A DNA stretch of 64,000 nt from CAVVIH01 sp963748295 (GCA_963748295.1 CAVVIH010000005.1:558001-622000), one strand, 5' to 3'. Counted from the first letter of the stretch, positions 55,856-64,000 are shown. Numbers and translations are program-made. The notes: generated by a model not told the origin, from the letters alone.

Positions 55856-56521
55856 GTGGCGTCGTTTTTCGATGTGATTCTCACACTCGACGAGCATCTG
55901 TTCGCGCTCACCGAATCGCACGGCGCCTGGATCTACGTCCTCTTGTTCGCCATCGTCTTCGCGGAGACCGGCCTGATCGTCACACCGGTCCTCCCTGGCG
56001 ATTCGCTGCTCTTCGCGGCCGGCACGCTCTGCGCCGCCGGTCTGCTCGATCCCATCGTGATGGCCATCGTGCTGACGTCGGCGGCAATCATCGGCGATGC
56101 CGTCAACTACTCGGCCGGACGCTACGCGGGCCCGCGCATCTTCTACGCGACGGACAACGCGACCCGGCTCCACCGGCTGCTCAAACGCGAACACCTGGAA
56201 CGAGCCCATGCGTTCTTCGAAAAGCACGGCGGCAAGGCCGTCGTCCTCGCACGGTTCATTCCGATCGTGCGCACGTTCGTGCCGTTCGTGGCGGGCGCCG
56301 CGTCGATGTCGTATCGCACGTTTGCGTTCTACAACGTCACCGGCGCGATTGTCTGGGTAGCGTCCTGCTTCGGCCTCGGCTACCTGATCGGCAACGTGCC
56401 CGTCATCCGCGAGAACTTCTGGGCAGCGGCGCTGGTCATCGTGGCGGTGTCGCTGGTGGGCCTCTTCGCCAGTCACTATGCTTCGCGAAACTCCCGACGG
56501 CCTCTACTGCGCCGCGGGTGA
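55856..56521 (+). CDS. DedA-family membrane protein
   Basis: 221 aa from a GTG at 55856 (VASFFDVILTLDEHLF). DedA signatures: VFAETGLIVTPVLPGDSLLF, IIGDAVNYSAGRYAG, FFEKHGGKAVVLARFIPIVR and TFVPFVAGAASMSYRTFAFY, with four to six membrane segments. DedA proteins flip or transport lipids such as undecaprenyl phosphate or phosphatidylethanolamine. The last 15 residues (RNSRRPLLRRG) run into the start of the exonuclease gene, overlapping 44 nt, so the true C-terminus may be slightly different if an indel is present. Confidence 0.88.
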   Translation: MASFFDVILTLDEHLFALTESHGAWIYVLLFAIVFAETGLIVTPVLPGDSLLFAAGTLCAAGLLDPIVMAIVLTSAAIIGDAVNYSAGRYAGPRIFYATDNATRLHRLLKREHLERAHAFFEKHGGKAVVLARFIPIVRTFVPFVAGAASMSYRTFAFYNVTGAIVWVASCFGLGYLIGNVPVIRENFWAAALVIVAVSLVGLFASHYASRNSRRPLLRRG

Positions 56522-57477
56522 CTTCTTCATCGATCCCTGGGGCGCCGTCGACCGCGCACTCATAACTCACGGCACATGGTGATCACGCGTGCGTCGGGCA
56601 GCCGCGCGCTACCTGTGCGCGGACGAATGCGTGCCGTTGCTTCGCCGCCGCTTCGAGCGACGACGCGGCGATCGAGACGCTGGAGTACGGCGAGCGCGCT
56701 CAACGATCGGAACGTCCAGGTCAGCTTCCATCCGGCGGGCACGTCCGTCGGCTCGGCGCAGATCGGATCGAGGGGCTGAGGGCGTCTGGGTCGTATCGGG
56801 CGATTACAAGCGCGACCGCGACCCGACCTGCACGCCGTTCGAACCCGTCCAGTGCGACACGTTCGTCACGCGAATGCGACGTTCGGCCTGCCGATCTACC
56901 GCTGGGATCCCGCCGCGACGGTCATCGCCGACATCCTGGGTTGGTGGGATACACAACCGGGACGCCGGGAAGACGTCTGTGCTCTTCTGTTACACCTCGG
57001 AAAAGCGCAACGCCTGCTCGCCGAACTGGCACCGTCACCGATCGAACCGTGTTGGTCCACGGAATGATGCTCGGGATGATCGACGCGTATCGCGAGGCTG
57101 GTGTCCGCATGCTGCCGGTCGCGCCCGCCACCGAGCGGCCGCGTGGGACGTCATTCGCCGGGGAACTCGTGCTCGCGCCGCTGTCGGCTCGCGGCACGCC
57201 GTGGATGCGGCGGCTGGGCACGATCGTCCGATGCGTTCGCCTCCGGTCTGATGCGCGTGCGCGGCGTCCGGCGGCAGCGAGCTTACGATCGCGGTTTCGT
57301 CATTTCCGACCACGCCGACTGGCCGGCGCTTGCTTCGACACGGTCGCCGAAACCGGCGCGGCGCCGTGTCCGACGACGCACGGCCACGCGGAACCGCTCG
57401 CGCGCTACCTGCGAGATCGGCGGCGTCGACGCGGGAGTGATGCGAACCGCCTGGGAAGGCGAAGGGACGGCGACTGA
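56478..57477 (+). pseudogene. Ligase-associated DNA damage response exonuclease (MBL fold), several frame breaks
   Basis: ATG at 56478: MLRETPDGLYCAAGDFFIDP then WGAVDRALITH, the start of MBL/beta-CASP exonucleases paired with ATP-dependent ligases. The HxHxDH segment expected next is scrambled (GTWSRV... at about 56575). Later pieces in changing frames agree with the family: LNDRNVQVSFHPAGTSVGSA, GVWVVSGDYKRDRDPTCTPF (with the conserved GDYK), ATFGLPIYRWDP, VLVHGMMLGMIDAYREAGV, YDRGFVISDHADWPAL and a C-terminal RTAWEGEG. At least five single-base breaks occur in 1 kb. The DNA ligase follows 1 nt after the stop. The helicase usually in this module is not in the window. Identity is good, integrity poor. 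Confidence 0.72.
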
Positions 57478-57478
57478 C

Positions 57479-59108
57479 GTGCTCCGCTTCGCCTCCTGCT
57501 CTTCGACGAGATCGATCGGACGACGTCGACCAATGCAAAAGTCGCGGCGATGGTCGCGCTACTTTGCGGAGGCGCCGGCAGCCGACGCCGCCTGGGCGGT
57601 CTACTTCCTCACCGGCCGCCGGCTCAAGCGCCTCGTCTCCTACCTCGCGATAAACGAGTGGACGCTCGCGGCCGCGGGCCTCGCGGGCTGGCTGCTCGAG
57701 GAGTGCCTACTCGGTCGTGGGCGATGGAGCGGAAACGGCGGCGCTCGTGCTCGACCAGCTGCCGCCAACGCCCGGCGAAGACCTGCCGCTGGCGCATGGG
57801 TCGAAGCAACGGATCCTGCCGCTGCGGCAGATGGATCCGCGATGCGCAACAGGACGAGTCACGGATGGTGTCGCGACGCTGGATCGCCTTCAGCGCTTCA
57901 TTCTGCTCAAGCTGCTGACCGGTGAGTTCCGCGTCGGCGTGTCGCAGACATTGGTGGTGAGCGCGCTCGCGCAGGCGGCACGGACTGCCGGCGACGACGA
58001 TCGCGGCGCGGCTGATGGGCGACTGGACGCCATCGGCTGAGTGGTTCGAGTCGCTCCTCGCGCATGCAGTGACCGACGACGATCGTTCGCGGCCCTACCC
58101 GTTTTTCCTGGCCTCGCCGCTCGAGGCCGACGTGACGACACTTGGGGATCCGTCGGAGTGGCTCATCGAATGGAAATGGGATGGCATTCGCGCCCAGCTC
58201 GTCAAGCGCGCGGCGAGCGTCCATCTGTGGTCTCGCGGCGAAGAGCTGATCACGCATCGCTTTCCGGAAATCGCCGCGGCGGCGACACGCCTGCCCGACG
58301 GAACCGTGCTCGACGGCGAGGTGCTGGCGTTTCGCGACGAGCGGCCGATGCCGTTCTCGGCGCTGCAGCAGCGGATCGGCAGACAGAAACAGGTCGCGCA
58401 GCTGGTCCGCGCGGTGCCTGTCGTGTTCATGACGTACGACATCCTCGAAGAGCATGGCGCCGGCATCCGGACTATCCCGCAGGGCGAACGCTCGCTGCCC
58501 GGCTGGAGACGCTACTCACCGGCGGCTGCCGGAGGCGCGTCAACCCGCGGGCGTCATGCGAATCTCGCCGACGGTGCCGGCGCTGACGTGGGAGGAACTG
58601 GCGGCGATGCGAGCCGACGCGCGCATCAGGGGCGTCGAAGGCCTGATGCTGAAGCGGCTCGACGTCGGCATACGGCGTCGGTCGGCGCAGGGGCGATTGG
58701 TGGAAGTGGAAGATCGATCCGTTCACGATCGACGCCGTTCTGATCTATGCGCAGCCCGGCAGCGGCAAGCGCGCCAGTCTCCTGACCGACTACACGTTCG
58801 GCGTGTGGGACGGGGATCGGCTGGTCCCGATTGCGAAGGCGTACTCAGGACTCTCGAACGACGAAATCGCCGAGATGGATCGCTGGATCCGGCGTCACAC
58901 GATCGAGCGATTCGGACCGGTCCGCCACGTCGAGCCGGTTCACGTGTTCGAGCTCGGATTCGAAGCGATCACGCGGTCGTCACGGCATCAGTCGGGCATC
59001 GCCGTCCGGTTTCCCAGGATGCTGCGATGGCGCACGGACAAGAACGCCGCGGACGCCGATACGCTCGACAGCGTCCGGGAGCTGCTGGCGGCGGTCGAAA
59101 ACGGATAA
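57479..59108 (+). pseudogene. ATP-dependent DNA ligase (ligase-associated module), several frame breaks
   Basis: GTG at 57479, one base after the exonuclease stop. The N-terminal domain reads AEAPAADAAWAVYFLTGRRL, LKRLVS and EWTLAAAGLAGWLLEECY, then LLTGEFRVGVSQTLV. The adenylation domain has the nucleophilic Lys in IEWKWDGIRAQLVKR (motif I, KxDG), TVLDGEVLAFRDERP (motif IV), RGVEGLMLKRLD (motif IV/V) and the KWK block DWWKWKIDPFTIDAV split between frames. The C-terminal OB fold continues VLIYAQPGSGKRASLLTDYT to GIAVRFPRMLRWRTDK with the RxDK end typical of this family. Total about 543 codons, matching the roughly 530-aa family. Breaks fall near 57500, 57560, 57700, 57830, 58010, 58510 and 58680. 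So many breaks in an enzyme with intact motifs suggest consensus errors. Confidence 0.78.
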
Positions 59109-59112
59109 GCGG

Positions 59113-59118
59113 TACAAT
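59113..59118 (+). promoter_or_regulatory. TACAAT -10-like box 8 nt before the third M28 gene
   Basis: GGTACAAT with the hexamer at 59113-59118 lies just after the ligase stop and 8 nt before the ATG at 59127. It is consistent with a leaderless transcript separate from the ligase. Confidence 0.4.
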
Positions 59119-59126
59119 CGATCTCC

Positions 59127-60075
59127 ATGTTTCGACTGCGAATCCAGACCGTCGCCGCCGTCCTTGCCTTCTCGACGCTTGATCCCGCGCGCGGCCGTCC
59201 GCGCAGCCGGCCGCGCCGGCTGCATCGCCTCGGGTCACGGTCGACGCGACGCAGTTGATGCGCGACGTGGAAGTGCTGGCGGCCGACGACATGGAGGGGC
59301 GCCTTGCCGGCACCGCCAGCGGCGCCCGGGCGCGCGAGTACGTGCTGCGGCGATTCAAGGAGATCGGCCTTCCCGCGTTCAACGGCTGCGTACGAGTATC
59401 CGTTCTCGTTTCAGCCGCGCGGCATTCCCGATCCGCGCACCGGCATCAACCTGCTCGGCTTCATTCGCGGCACCGCCCGCCCCGACCGCCACATCGTCGT
59501 CACCGCGCACTACGACCACATCGGCGTCCGCGAGAATCAGGTCTACAACGGCGCCGACGACAACGCCAGCGGCGTTGCCGCGCTGCTGGCGGTCGCCGCG
59601 CACTTCCTCAAGCATCCGCCGCAGACGTCGCTCGTCATCGCCGCGGTGGACGGCGAAGAAGGCGGCCTGCGCGGATCGCGCGCGCTGCTGTGCGAACGGC
59701 ACGCTGAAGAAAGAGTCGATCGTGATGAACGTCAACGTCGACATGATCGGACGCGATGCGAAGAACATCCTTTACGCGGTCGGGACGCATCATTACCCGC
59801 AACTCAAGCCGCTTCTCGAGGGCGTCGCGCAGCCTCCCGTCGACTTGCGCCTCGGGCATGACGTGGCGGGCACCAAGGAAGAGGATTGGACGAGCTCGTC
59901 CGATCACGCGGTGTTCCACCAGGCCGGCATCCCGTTCATCTACTTCGGCGTCGAGGACTTCGAGAACCATCACAAGCCGTCCGACGATGCGGGGACGATT
60001 CAGCGGGAGCTGTTCGCGGGGGCAACCGGCACCGTCATCGCGGCGCTCGAACGGTTCACGCGAGAGCTGAAGTAA
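59127..60075 (+). CDS. Secreted M28 metallopeptidase (two to three frame breaks)
   Basis: ATG at 59127 with signal FRLRIQTVAAVLAFSTL. Frames change near 59190, 59395 and 59700, but all M28 features can be read: LAADDMEGRLAGTASGARA, YEYPFSFQPRGIPDPRTG, TAHYDH and NGADDNASG (first zinc ligands), DGEEGGLRGSRALL (Glu pair), NVNVDMIGRDAKN (Asp) and NHHKPSDD (last His). Joined it is about 315 aa, the compact single-domain form with a short or absent PA insert. It probably cleaves external dipeptides or amino-terminal residues. The following small membrane gene begins within about 3 nt of the stop. Confidence 0.82.
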
Positions 60076-60077
60076 CC

Positions 60078-60514
60078 GTGCTCGTCGTCGTCAGACAACC
60101 CTGTCCGCATCATCAGGACGATTCTGTTGCTGACGCTCGTGTCGGGGCTCGTCGGGCTCGGCGCGGAACTGCTCCTGCTCGAACATTTCGAGGAGTGGCG
60201 GCAGAAGATCCCGCTTGCCCTGATTGCTCTCGGCCTGGCCGTCCTGCTCTGGCACGCCGTCGATCGGCGCGGCGCGCCGGTGCGCGCGCTGCAGCTGCTG
60301 ATGGTCATCTTCGTCGCCGCCGGGGCCATCGGCATGACGCTGCACTACCAGGGCAACGTCGAGTTCGAGCTGGAGCTGTATCCGTCGAATGTCAGGGTTC
60401 GAGCTGTTTCGGAAATCGATGATGGGCGCGACGCCGGCGCTGGCGCCGGGATCGATGATCCAGCTCGCGCTCGTCGGACTCGCCTACACCTATAAACATC
60501 CCCGGTTGAATTGA
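60078..60514 (+). CDS. Small membrane protein of unknown function (frame breaks at both ends)
   Basis: The clear part starts about 60109: RIIRTILLLTLVSGLVGLGA, LLLLEHFEEWRQKIPL, ALIALGLAVLLWHAVDR, ALQLLMVIFVAAGAIGMTLH. These are three to four membrane helices. A break near 60390 moves the frame to GFELFRKSMMGATPALAPG then MIQLALVGLAYTYKHPRLN and a stop at 60514. The GTG at 60078, 2 nt after the M28 stop, is out of frame by one, so the N-terminus is uncertain. About 145 aa in total. The conserved YPS...GFELF and YTYKHP elements suggest a real uncharacterised family. Confidence 0.6.
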
Positions 60515-60533
60515 TCGCAACGTGGAGGTTCAG

Positions 60534-61163
60534 ATGAAGCGTGCAGGAGTGTTCGTCGCGTTCGTGGCGGCGATGTGTGTTTCGGCGACGGCAGCGGCGC
60601 AGGTCGGCAAAGGACTGATCGATCCGAACACCGCGGCCGAGAAGGAACTGATGACCGTGCCGCAGTTCAACGAGAAGGTGGCCAAAGCGATCGTCGGGAA
60701 GCGGCCGTTCCTCAGCCAGACGGACTACAACAAGTTCCTGCTCGGGCAGGGGCTCACGGCCGATCAGCTGAAGGAGAGCTACGCCAGGACGTTCGTCCAC
60801 CTGAATCTGAACAGCGCGCCGGCCGAAGAAATCCTGATGATCCCGAACCTCGGTAAGCGGATGCTGCACGAGTTCCAGGAGTACCGGCCGTACGAGAACC
60901 TGGCGCGGTTCCGCCGCGAGATGGGCAAGTACGTCGACGACAAGGAAGTCGCGCGGCTCGAGCAGTACGTGTTCGTGCCGGTGAACCTGAATACGGCGAC
61001 CGACGCGGACATCCAGACGATTCCCGGCGTCGGTCCGCGCATGCTCCACGAGTTCAAGGAGTACCGGCCGTACGACAACATCGAGAAGTTCCGGCGCGAG
61101 ATCGGCAAGTACGTCGACAAGAACGAGGTCGCGCGGCTCGAGCGCTACGTGACGATCAAGTGA
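60534..61163 (+). CDS. Secreted helix-hairpin-helix (ComEA-like) repeat protein
   Basis: 209 aa; ATG at 60534 with GTGGAGG before it. Signal: KRAGVFVAFVAAMCVSATAA. Three HhH-like units follow: IDPNTAAEKELMTVPQFNEK, LNSAPAEEILMIPNLGKRML and LNTATDADIQTIPGVGPRML. Units two and three are each followed by a near-identical stretch HEFxEYRPYxNxxxFRREMG then KYVDxxEVARLE. ComEA-type HhH domains bind DNA at the surface during uptake; here the hairpin glycines are kept in GVGP and NLGK. The duplicated 45-residue unit after each hairpin is unusual. Function: possibly periplasmic DNA or protein binding. Confidence 0.82.
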   Translation: MKRAGVFVAFVAAMCVSATAAAQVGKGLIDPNTAAEKELMTVPQFNEKVAKAIVGKRPFLSQTDYNKFLLGQGLTADQLKESYARTFVHLNLNSAPAEEILMIPNLGKRMLHEFQEYRPYENLARFRREMGKYVDDKEVARLEQYVFVPVNLNTATDADIQTIPGVGPRMLHEFKEYRPYDNIEKFRREIGKYVDKNEVARLERYVTIK

Positions 61164-61224
61164 GCCGTTCGCGGCTCGCAAGAGGTCGCGGTGTTGGAGG
61201 AGAGGAGTTCAGCGGAGAGCGCGG

Positions 61225-61474
61225 AGATTTCAACACGGAGCCACGGAGGCGCGGAGCTAACACGGAGGTGGCCTGTGGCCCGCCCGCCTTCGGCGGGCCG
61301 GACGAACGAGGGCAACGGTCGAAATACAAGCGCCGGGAGATCATGCGGGCTCTGTATTTCGGCCGTTGCCCTCGTTCGTGCCGCGCGGAGCGCGGCGCCA
61401 CAGGCCACTCGTGTCACGCTGCAAACGTGCTTTCTCCGTGTAACCTCCGCGCCTCCGTGCCTCCGTGTTGAAAA
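61225..61474. repeat. Composite palindrome, copy D
   Basis: Outer arms TTCAACACGGAGCCACGGAG (61229 on) and the CTCCGTG-rich arm ending TGTTGAAAA at 61474. Clamps GTGGCCTGTGGC (61268-61279) and GCCACAGGCCAC (61397-61408). Side hairpins CCCGCC-TTC-GGCGGG and CCGCGC-GGA-GCGCGG. The central stem 61302-61334 pairs with 61347-61379, with its own sequence. It occupies most of the 374-bp gap between the convergent HhH and ankyrin genes, which has nothing else. Confidence 0.9.
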
Positions 61475-61537
61475 ACTTCGCGAGCTCCGTAACCTCCTCA
61501 CCTCGCACACCGTGAGCTCATACCGTACCGTCGCGCA

Positions 61538-62339
61538 TCAGAGCCGCGTGGCCACCACCTTCACGCTGCCATCTTCGATGCGCACGGTGGCAGCCGGCTC
61601 CCCCGCCGCGAATCGAATACGCACGTGTTCGTTGCCCGGCGTATGAAAAACACGGCCGCCCAGGTGGAACAGATTCTGTTCGTTCGCTCCTTCGCGCTGG
61701 ATCACCGGCCAGTCCCTGCTGTTGATCAGCACCCGGAGCTTCTCGGTCGGACCGGCGCCATACGCATACGTCCCAAGGATTGCGGCGCGGTCGGCGTCCG
61801 ACAGCGGTTCGTTGGTGTAACGAGGGTCGGCGTCGCCCAGCGATTCGAGGTATTTCACCACCTCTGACGCGCCTCCCGCCTTCGCGTGGGCGAGCAGCGG
61901 GATGCCGTGCGGGCCCTTCATCCGCTGGAGGCCTGGCCGGGCGGCGATCATCGCCTGCACGACCGCCAGCTGTCCGAGCATGGCGGCGGAAAAGATCGTC
62001 GGCGGCGCGCCGGCCGTGAGCAGAACGTCGGCGATCTCCTTGTTGCCGACGTGGGATGCGGCGCCAAGCGCGGTTTCCCAGTCACCGTAACCCCAGTCCC
62101 ACACCGCCTTCGCCAGCGCCGGACGCCCCGACAGGAGCTCGCGGACGCGCGTGACGTCCCTGTGCGAGACGCCAACGATCTCCTTCGCGAGCATCGGGTC
62201 GTGCGATGGAAAGGACGACGAAATCGTCGCAGGAGCGGATTCCTGCGCGGCTGATGTCGAGAACGCGGCAACCGGTACTCAACGAGCCGGTCACCCCCAA
62301 CGAGCTGGTCAACAGAAACGAACGGCGCGAAAGTTCCAT
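61538..62339 (-). CDS. Tat-exported ankyrin-repeat protein (one frame break)
   Basis: ATG at 62339, AAGGAG 7 nt upstream. The N-terminus MELSRRSFLLTSSLGVTG is a Tat signal (SRRSFLL). The frame breaks near 62278; after it VPVAAFSTSAAQESAPAT, then FPSHDPMLAKEIVGVSHRD continues. Ankyrin-type helices follow: VTRVRELLSGRPALAKAV, ETALGAASHVGNKEIADVLL, SAAMLGQLAVVQAMIAARPG and IPLLAHAKAGGASEVVKYLE. The C-terminal 70 residues form a beta domain (FHLGGRVFHTPGNEHVRIRF). It is likely a periplasmic protein-binding adaptor. Joined, about 266 aa. Similar Tat-ankyrin proteins occur in acidobacteria without known function. Confidence 0.8.
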
Positions 62340-62456
62340 TGAAAATCTCCTTGCCGCATTTGACGCTCGACGTCGAGCGGTCGCAACCCAGCAACGCGTC
62401 AGCGCTATGTAAGTTATGAAGTCGAGCCGAATCAGCAGGTTGGCGCGGCGTGTGAG

Positions 62457-63329
62457 TCAGTGCGCGAGCCGGTCGGCAACCGCTTTCGCGATCTGCTCGG
62501 CGATGTCGGCCTGGGCCTCGAGGGTGAAGGCGTCGCGATCGAACGTCTGCGCCCAGAGATGCGCCTCGTCCTTGATCCGAATCAGGTGCGCGATCAGGCG
62601 GACTTTCGACGCGTCGCGCTTGACCTGCGCCAGCACGACGTACTCGACCGACGCCTCCTGGCCAATCGCCTTGAGGTCGCGGAACGAGCGCGGCTGGCGG
62701 AGCGCCGCGGAATTCCCTACCACCGCAAGCCGATCAACCCGGCCGGGCGCGGCTAGCCTGGCGACGGTGGCGTCCGCGATTCCCTGGCCGAGGTTGCCAT
62801 AGGAGGTATCGCCGGTTTCGTTGTCGAACGGCACGACCGCCACCCGGACGCGCGAGTCCCGTCCGCCGGACGCGGCGAGCATCGCGATCAGCACGACCGT
62901 GCCGATGGCCAGGCCGCCGGCGATGAGTCTCCCCCTCGGGAGACCGCGTCGTTCGACCGGAACAGCGTCTTCTTGCGCGGTCGGAACACTCGCGGTCAGA
63001 GCACTGATTGAGGGAGACACAGGGGCGATGAAGCGGTAGCCGCGGCGCGGGAGGGTTTCGATAAACCGGGGTGAATCCGCGGAATCCTGGAGCGCCGAGC
63101 GGATCTGCGCGATGCAGAAGTTCAGGCCGCGCTCGAAGTCGACGAAGGTGCCGTCGCTCCAGATCTGACGCCGAAGCTCCTCGCGGGTGACGACCTCGCC
63201 CGGCCGGGACGCGAGCAGCGCCAGCACGCGCGCGGGTTGGGGCTGCAGGCGCACCAGCCGGCCCTCGCGCCGCAGGTCGCCGCTCGCCGAATCAAGTTCG
63301 AACAGGCCGAAGCGGATGCACTCGCCCAC
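62457..63329 (-). CDS. Winged-helix transcriptional regulator with TolB/FlgO-like C-terminal domain
   Basis: 290 aa from a GTG at 63329; a GTG 6 nt upstream is also possible. Residues 1-105 are an OmpR/ToxR-type winged helix: RFGLFELDSASGDLRREG, VLALLASRPGEVVTREELRR, ERGLNFCIAQIRSALQDSAD and FIETLPRRGYRFIAPV. One membrane helix follows (LIAGGLAIGTVVLIAML). The outer domain begins RVRVAVVPFDNETGDTSYGN and ends with HLWAQTFDRDAFTLEAQADI, resembling TolB-N/FlgO domains of CadC-like one-component sensors. It lies divergent to the amidase and may control it. A TATTAT box lies 7 nt before GTG 63329. Confidence 0.85.
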   Translation of the reverse strand: MGECIRFGLFELDSASGDLRREGRLVRLQPQPARVLALLASRPGEVVTREELRRQIWSDGTFVDFERGLNFCIAQIRSALQDSADSPRFIETLPRRGYRFIAPVSPSISALTASVPTAQEDAVPVERRGLPRGRLIAGGLAIGTVVLIAMLAASGGRDSRVRVAVVPFDNETGDTSYGNLGQGIADATVARLAAPGRVDRLAVVGNSAALRQPRSFRDLKAIGQEASVEYVVLAQVKRDASKVRLIAHLIRIKDEAHLWAQTFDRDAFTLEAQADIAEQIAKAVADRLAH

Positions 63330-63336
63330 GATCACG

Positions 63337-63342
63337 ATAATA
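63337..63342 (-). promoter_or_regulatory. TATTAT -10-like box 7 nt before the regulator start
   Basis: On the minus strand TATTAT, then CGTGATC, then GTG. It supports the start at 63329 and a leaderless message. It lies within the 23-bp gap to the divergent amidase ATG. Confidence 0.35.
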
Positions 63343-63352
63343 ATGCACGCGT

Positions 63353-64000
63353 ATGAAACGCTCCATGCTGCTCGTCACAACGATCGGGCTCGCGACGGCG
63401 GTCCTCGCCGCGCGTCAGGGCACGCCGCCGCCGCTTCCCTTTCAGATCGAAGAGACCACGATTGCCGCGATTCACGAGGCGATGAAGGGCGGGACGCTGA
63501 CGTGCCGCGCGCTGGTGGAGCAGTACCTTCGCCGGATCGACGCTTACGACAAGAACGGCCCGGCGGTGAACGCGATCGTCCAGGTGAACCCCGATGCGCT
63601 GAAAACAGCCGACGACCTCGACCGTCGGTTCAAAGCGAGCGGCCCGGTTGGGCGACTCCACTGCATTCCAACCATCGTCAAGGACAACTTTGAAACCATC
63701 GGCCTGCAAAGCGCGGCCGGCTCGCTGGCGCTGAAAGGGTTCGTTTCGCAGAAGGATGCCTTTCAGGTCAAGAAGATCAGAGAGGCCGGCGCGATCGTCC
63801 TGGCGAAATCGAACATGGCCGAGTGGGCGTTCACGCCGTATGAAACGGTCAGCTCGATCCTGCCTGGCTACACGAAGAATCCGTACGCGCTGGATCGCGT
63901 GACTGCCGGATCGAGCGGCGGCACAGCCGCCGCGGTGGCCGCGAACATGGGCGCGGCAGGCCTCGGCAGCGACACCGGCAATTCCATCCGCGGCCCGTCG
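63353..64000 (+). CDS. Exported amidase-signature enzyme (partial, runs off window)
   Basis: 216 codons to the window edge. Signal: KRSMLLVTTIGLATAVLAA. Amidase-signature residues are in place: catalytic Lys in PTIVKDNFETIG, cis-Ser in TAGSSGGTAAAVAANMG and nucleophilic Ser in GLGSDTGNSIRGPS. The N-terminal helix TIAAIHEAMKGGTLTCRALV then EQYLRRIDAYD is typical of this family. It would hydrolyse amides in the periplasm. The C-terminal half is missing. It is divergent from the winged-helix regulator with only a 23-bp gap, so the promoters overlap. Confidence 0.9.
   Translation, partial: MKRSMLLVTTIGLATAVLAARQGTPPPLPFQIEETTIAAIHEAMKGGTLTCRALVEQYLRRIDAYDKNGPAVNAIVQVNPDALKTADDLDRRFKASGPVGRLHCIPTIVKDNFETIGLQSAAGSLALKGFVSQKDAFQVKKIREAGAIVLAKSNMAEWAFTPYETVSSILPGYTKNPYALDRVTAGSSGGTAAAVAANMGAAGLGSDTGNSIRGPS

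Noticed and set aside
57479..59108. Treating the DNA ligase fragments as separate short genes
   Set aside because: The fragments are collinear pieces of one ligase of normal total length, separated only by frame changes.

Overview
The window is high-GC bacterial DNA (roughly two thirds G+C by eye), most consistent with the phylum Acidobacteriota and probably the class Vicinamibacteria. The grounds are an Oar-like TonB-dependent receptor with an N-terminal carboxypeptidase-regulatory domain, an ADOP-type (MacB/FtsX-like) permease with no ATPase beside it, three secreted M28 peptidases, a winged-helix regulator with a TolB/FlgO-like output domain, many secreted beta-propeller proteins, and dispersed CACGGAG and GGGATTT repeats. 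This taxonomy rests on gene content alone. I see no tRNA, rRNA, CRISPR array or transposase.

Layout. 1-11.3 kb: a partial kelch/Ig secreted protein, a subtilase followed by a tiny I9-like partner, the TonB receptor, a 'VHEWGTFTS' secreted protein with a small helical partner, and an exported arginase-fold protein. 11.4-16.9 kb: two adjacent secreted proteins (a propeller-like protein and a phospholipase D homologue) with the same two-cysteine tail repeat, then an ~850-bp repeat array and a small lipoprotein. 16.9-27.5 kb: a TMTC-like GT-C/TPR protein, a gluzincin, an acetate symporter pair, an Ala-rich secreted protein and a propeller-M28 protease. 27.8-35.4 kb: a four-gene overlapping surface acyl-transfer operon (PAP2, unknown, SGNH-like, MBOAT), an M28 peptidase and a serine hydrolase. 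35.5-47.1 kb: an eight-gene, almost completely overlapping lipid-assembly operon, the most remarkable part of the window. 47.1-64 kb: DUF1569, glutaminyl cyclase, ADOP permease, PQQ propeller, RecQ, DDAH-like hydrolase, DedA, a ligase-associated exonuclease/DNA ligase pair, a third M28 peptidase, an HhH protein, a Tat-exported ankyrin protein, the regulator and a partial amidase.

How the main operon may work (inference): the fatty acyl-AMP ligase loads a fatty acid on the ACP; the thioester reductase releases an aldehyde or alcohol; the PlsC domain acylates; a rifampin-phosphotransferase-like dikinase and an APH-type kinase phosphorylate hydroxyls; the CarS-like cytidylyltransferase makes a CDP-activated lipid; and the CDP-alcohol phosphatidyltransferase adds a head group. 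UbiA-like, methyltransferase and desaturase/hydroxylase members would tailor it. The UbiA + CarS + CDP-alcohol transferase trio resembles the last steps of archaeal phospholipid synthesis.

Non-coding structure is rich. Four composite palindromes have conserved tips and different but self-complementary stems. Unrelated sequences form tandem arrays that all have a 7-bp period. One array has a 115-bp higher-order repeat followed by inverted 34-bp units. Many genes carry single-base frame breaks, clustered at 37.7-41.2 kb and 56.5-60.4 kb. Breaks inside DNA ligase, normally a conserved and intact gene, suggest consensus errors more than biology. Coordinates for such genes span all frames.
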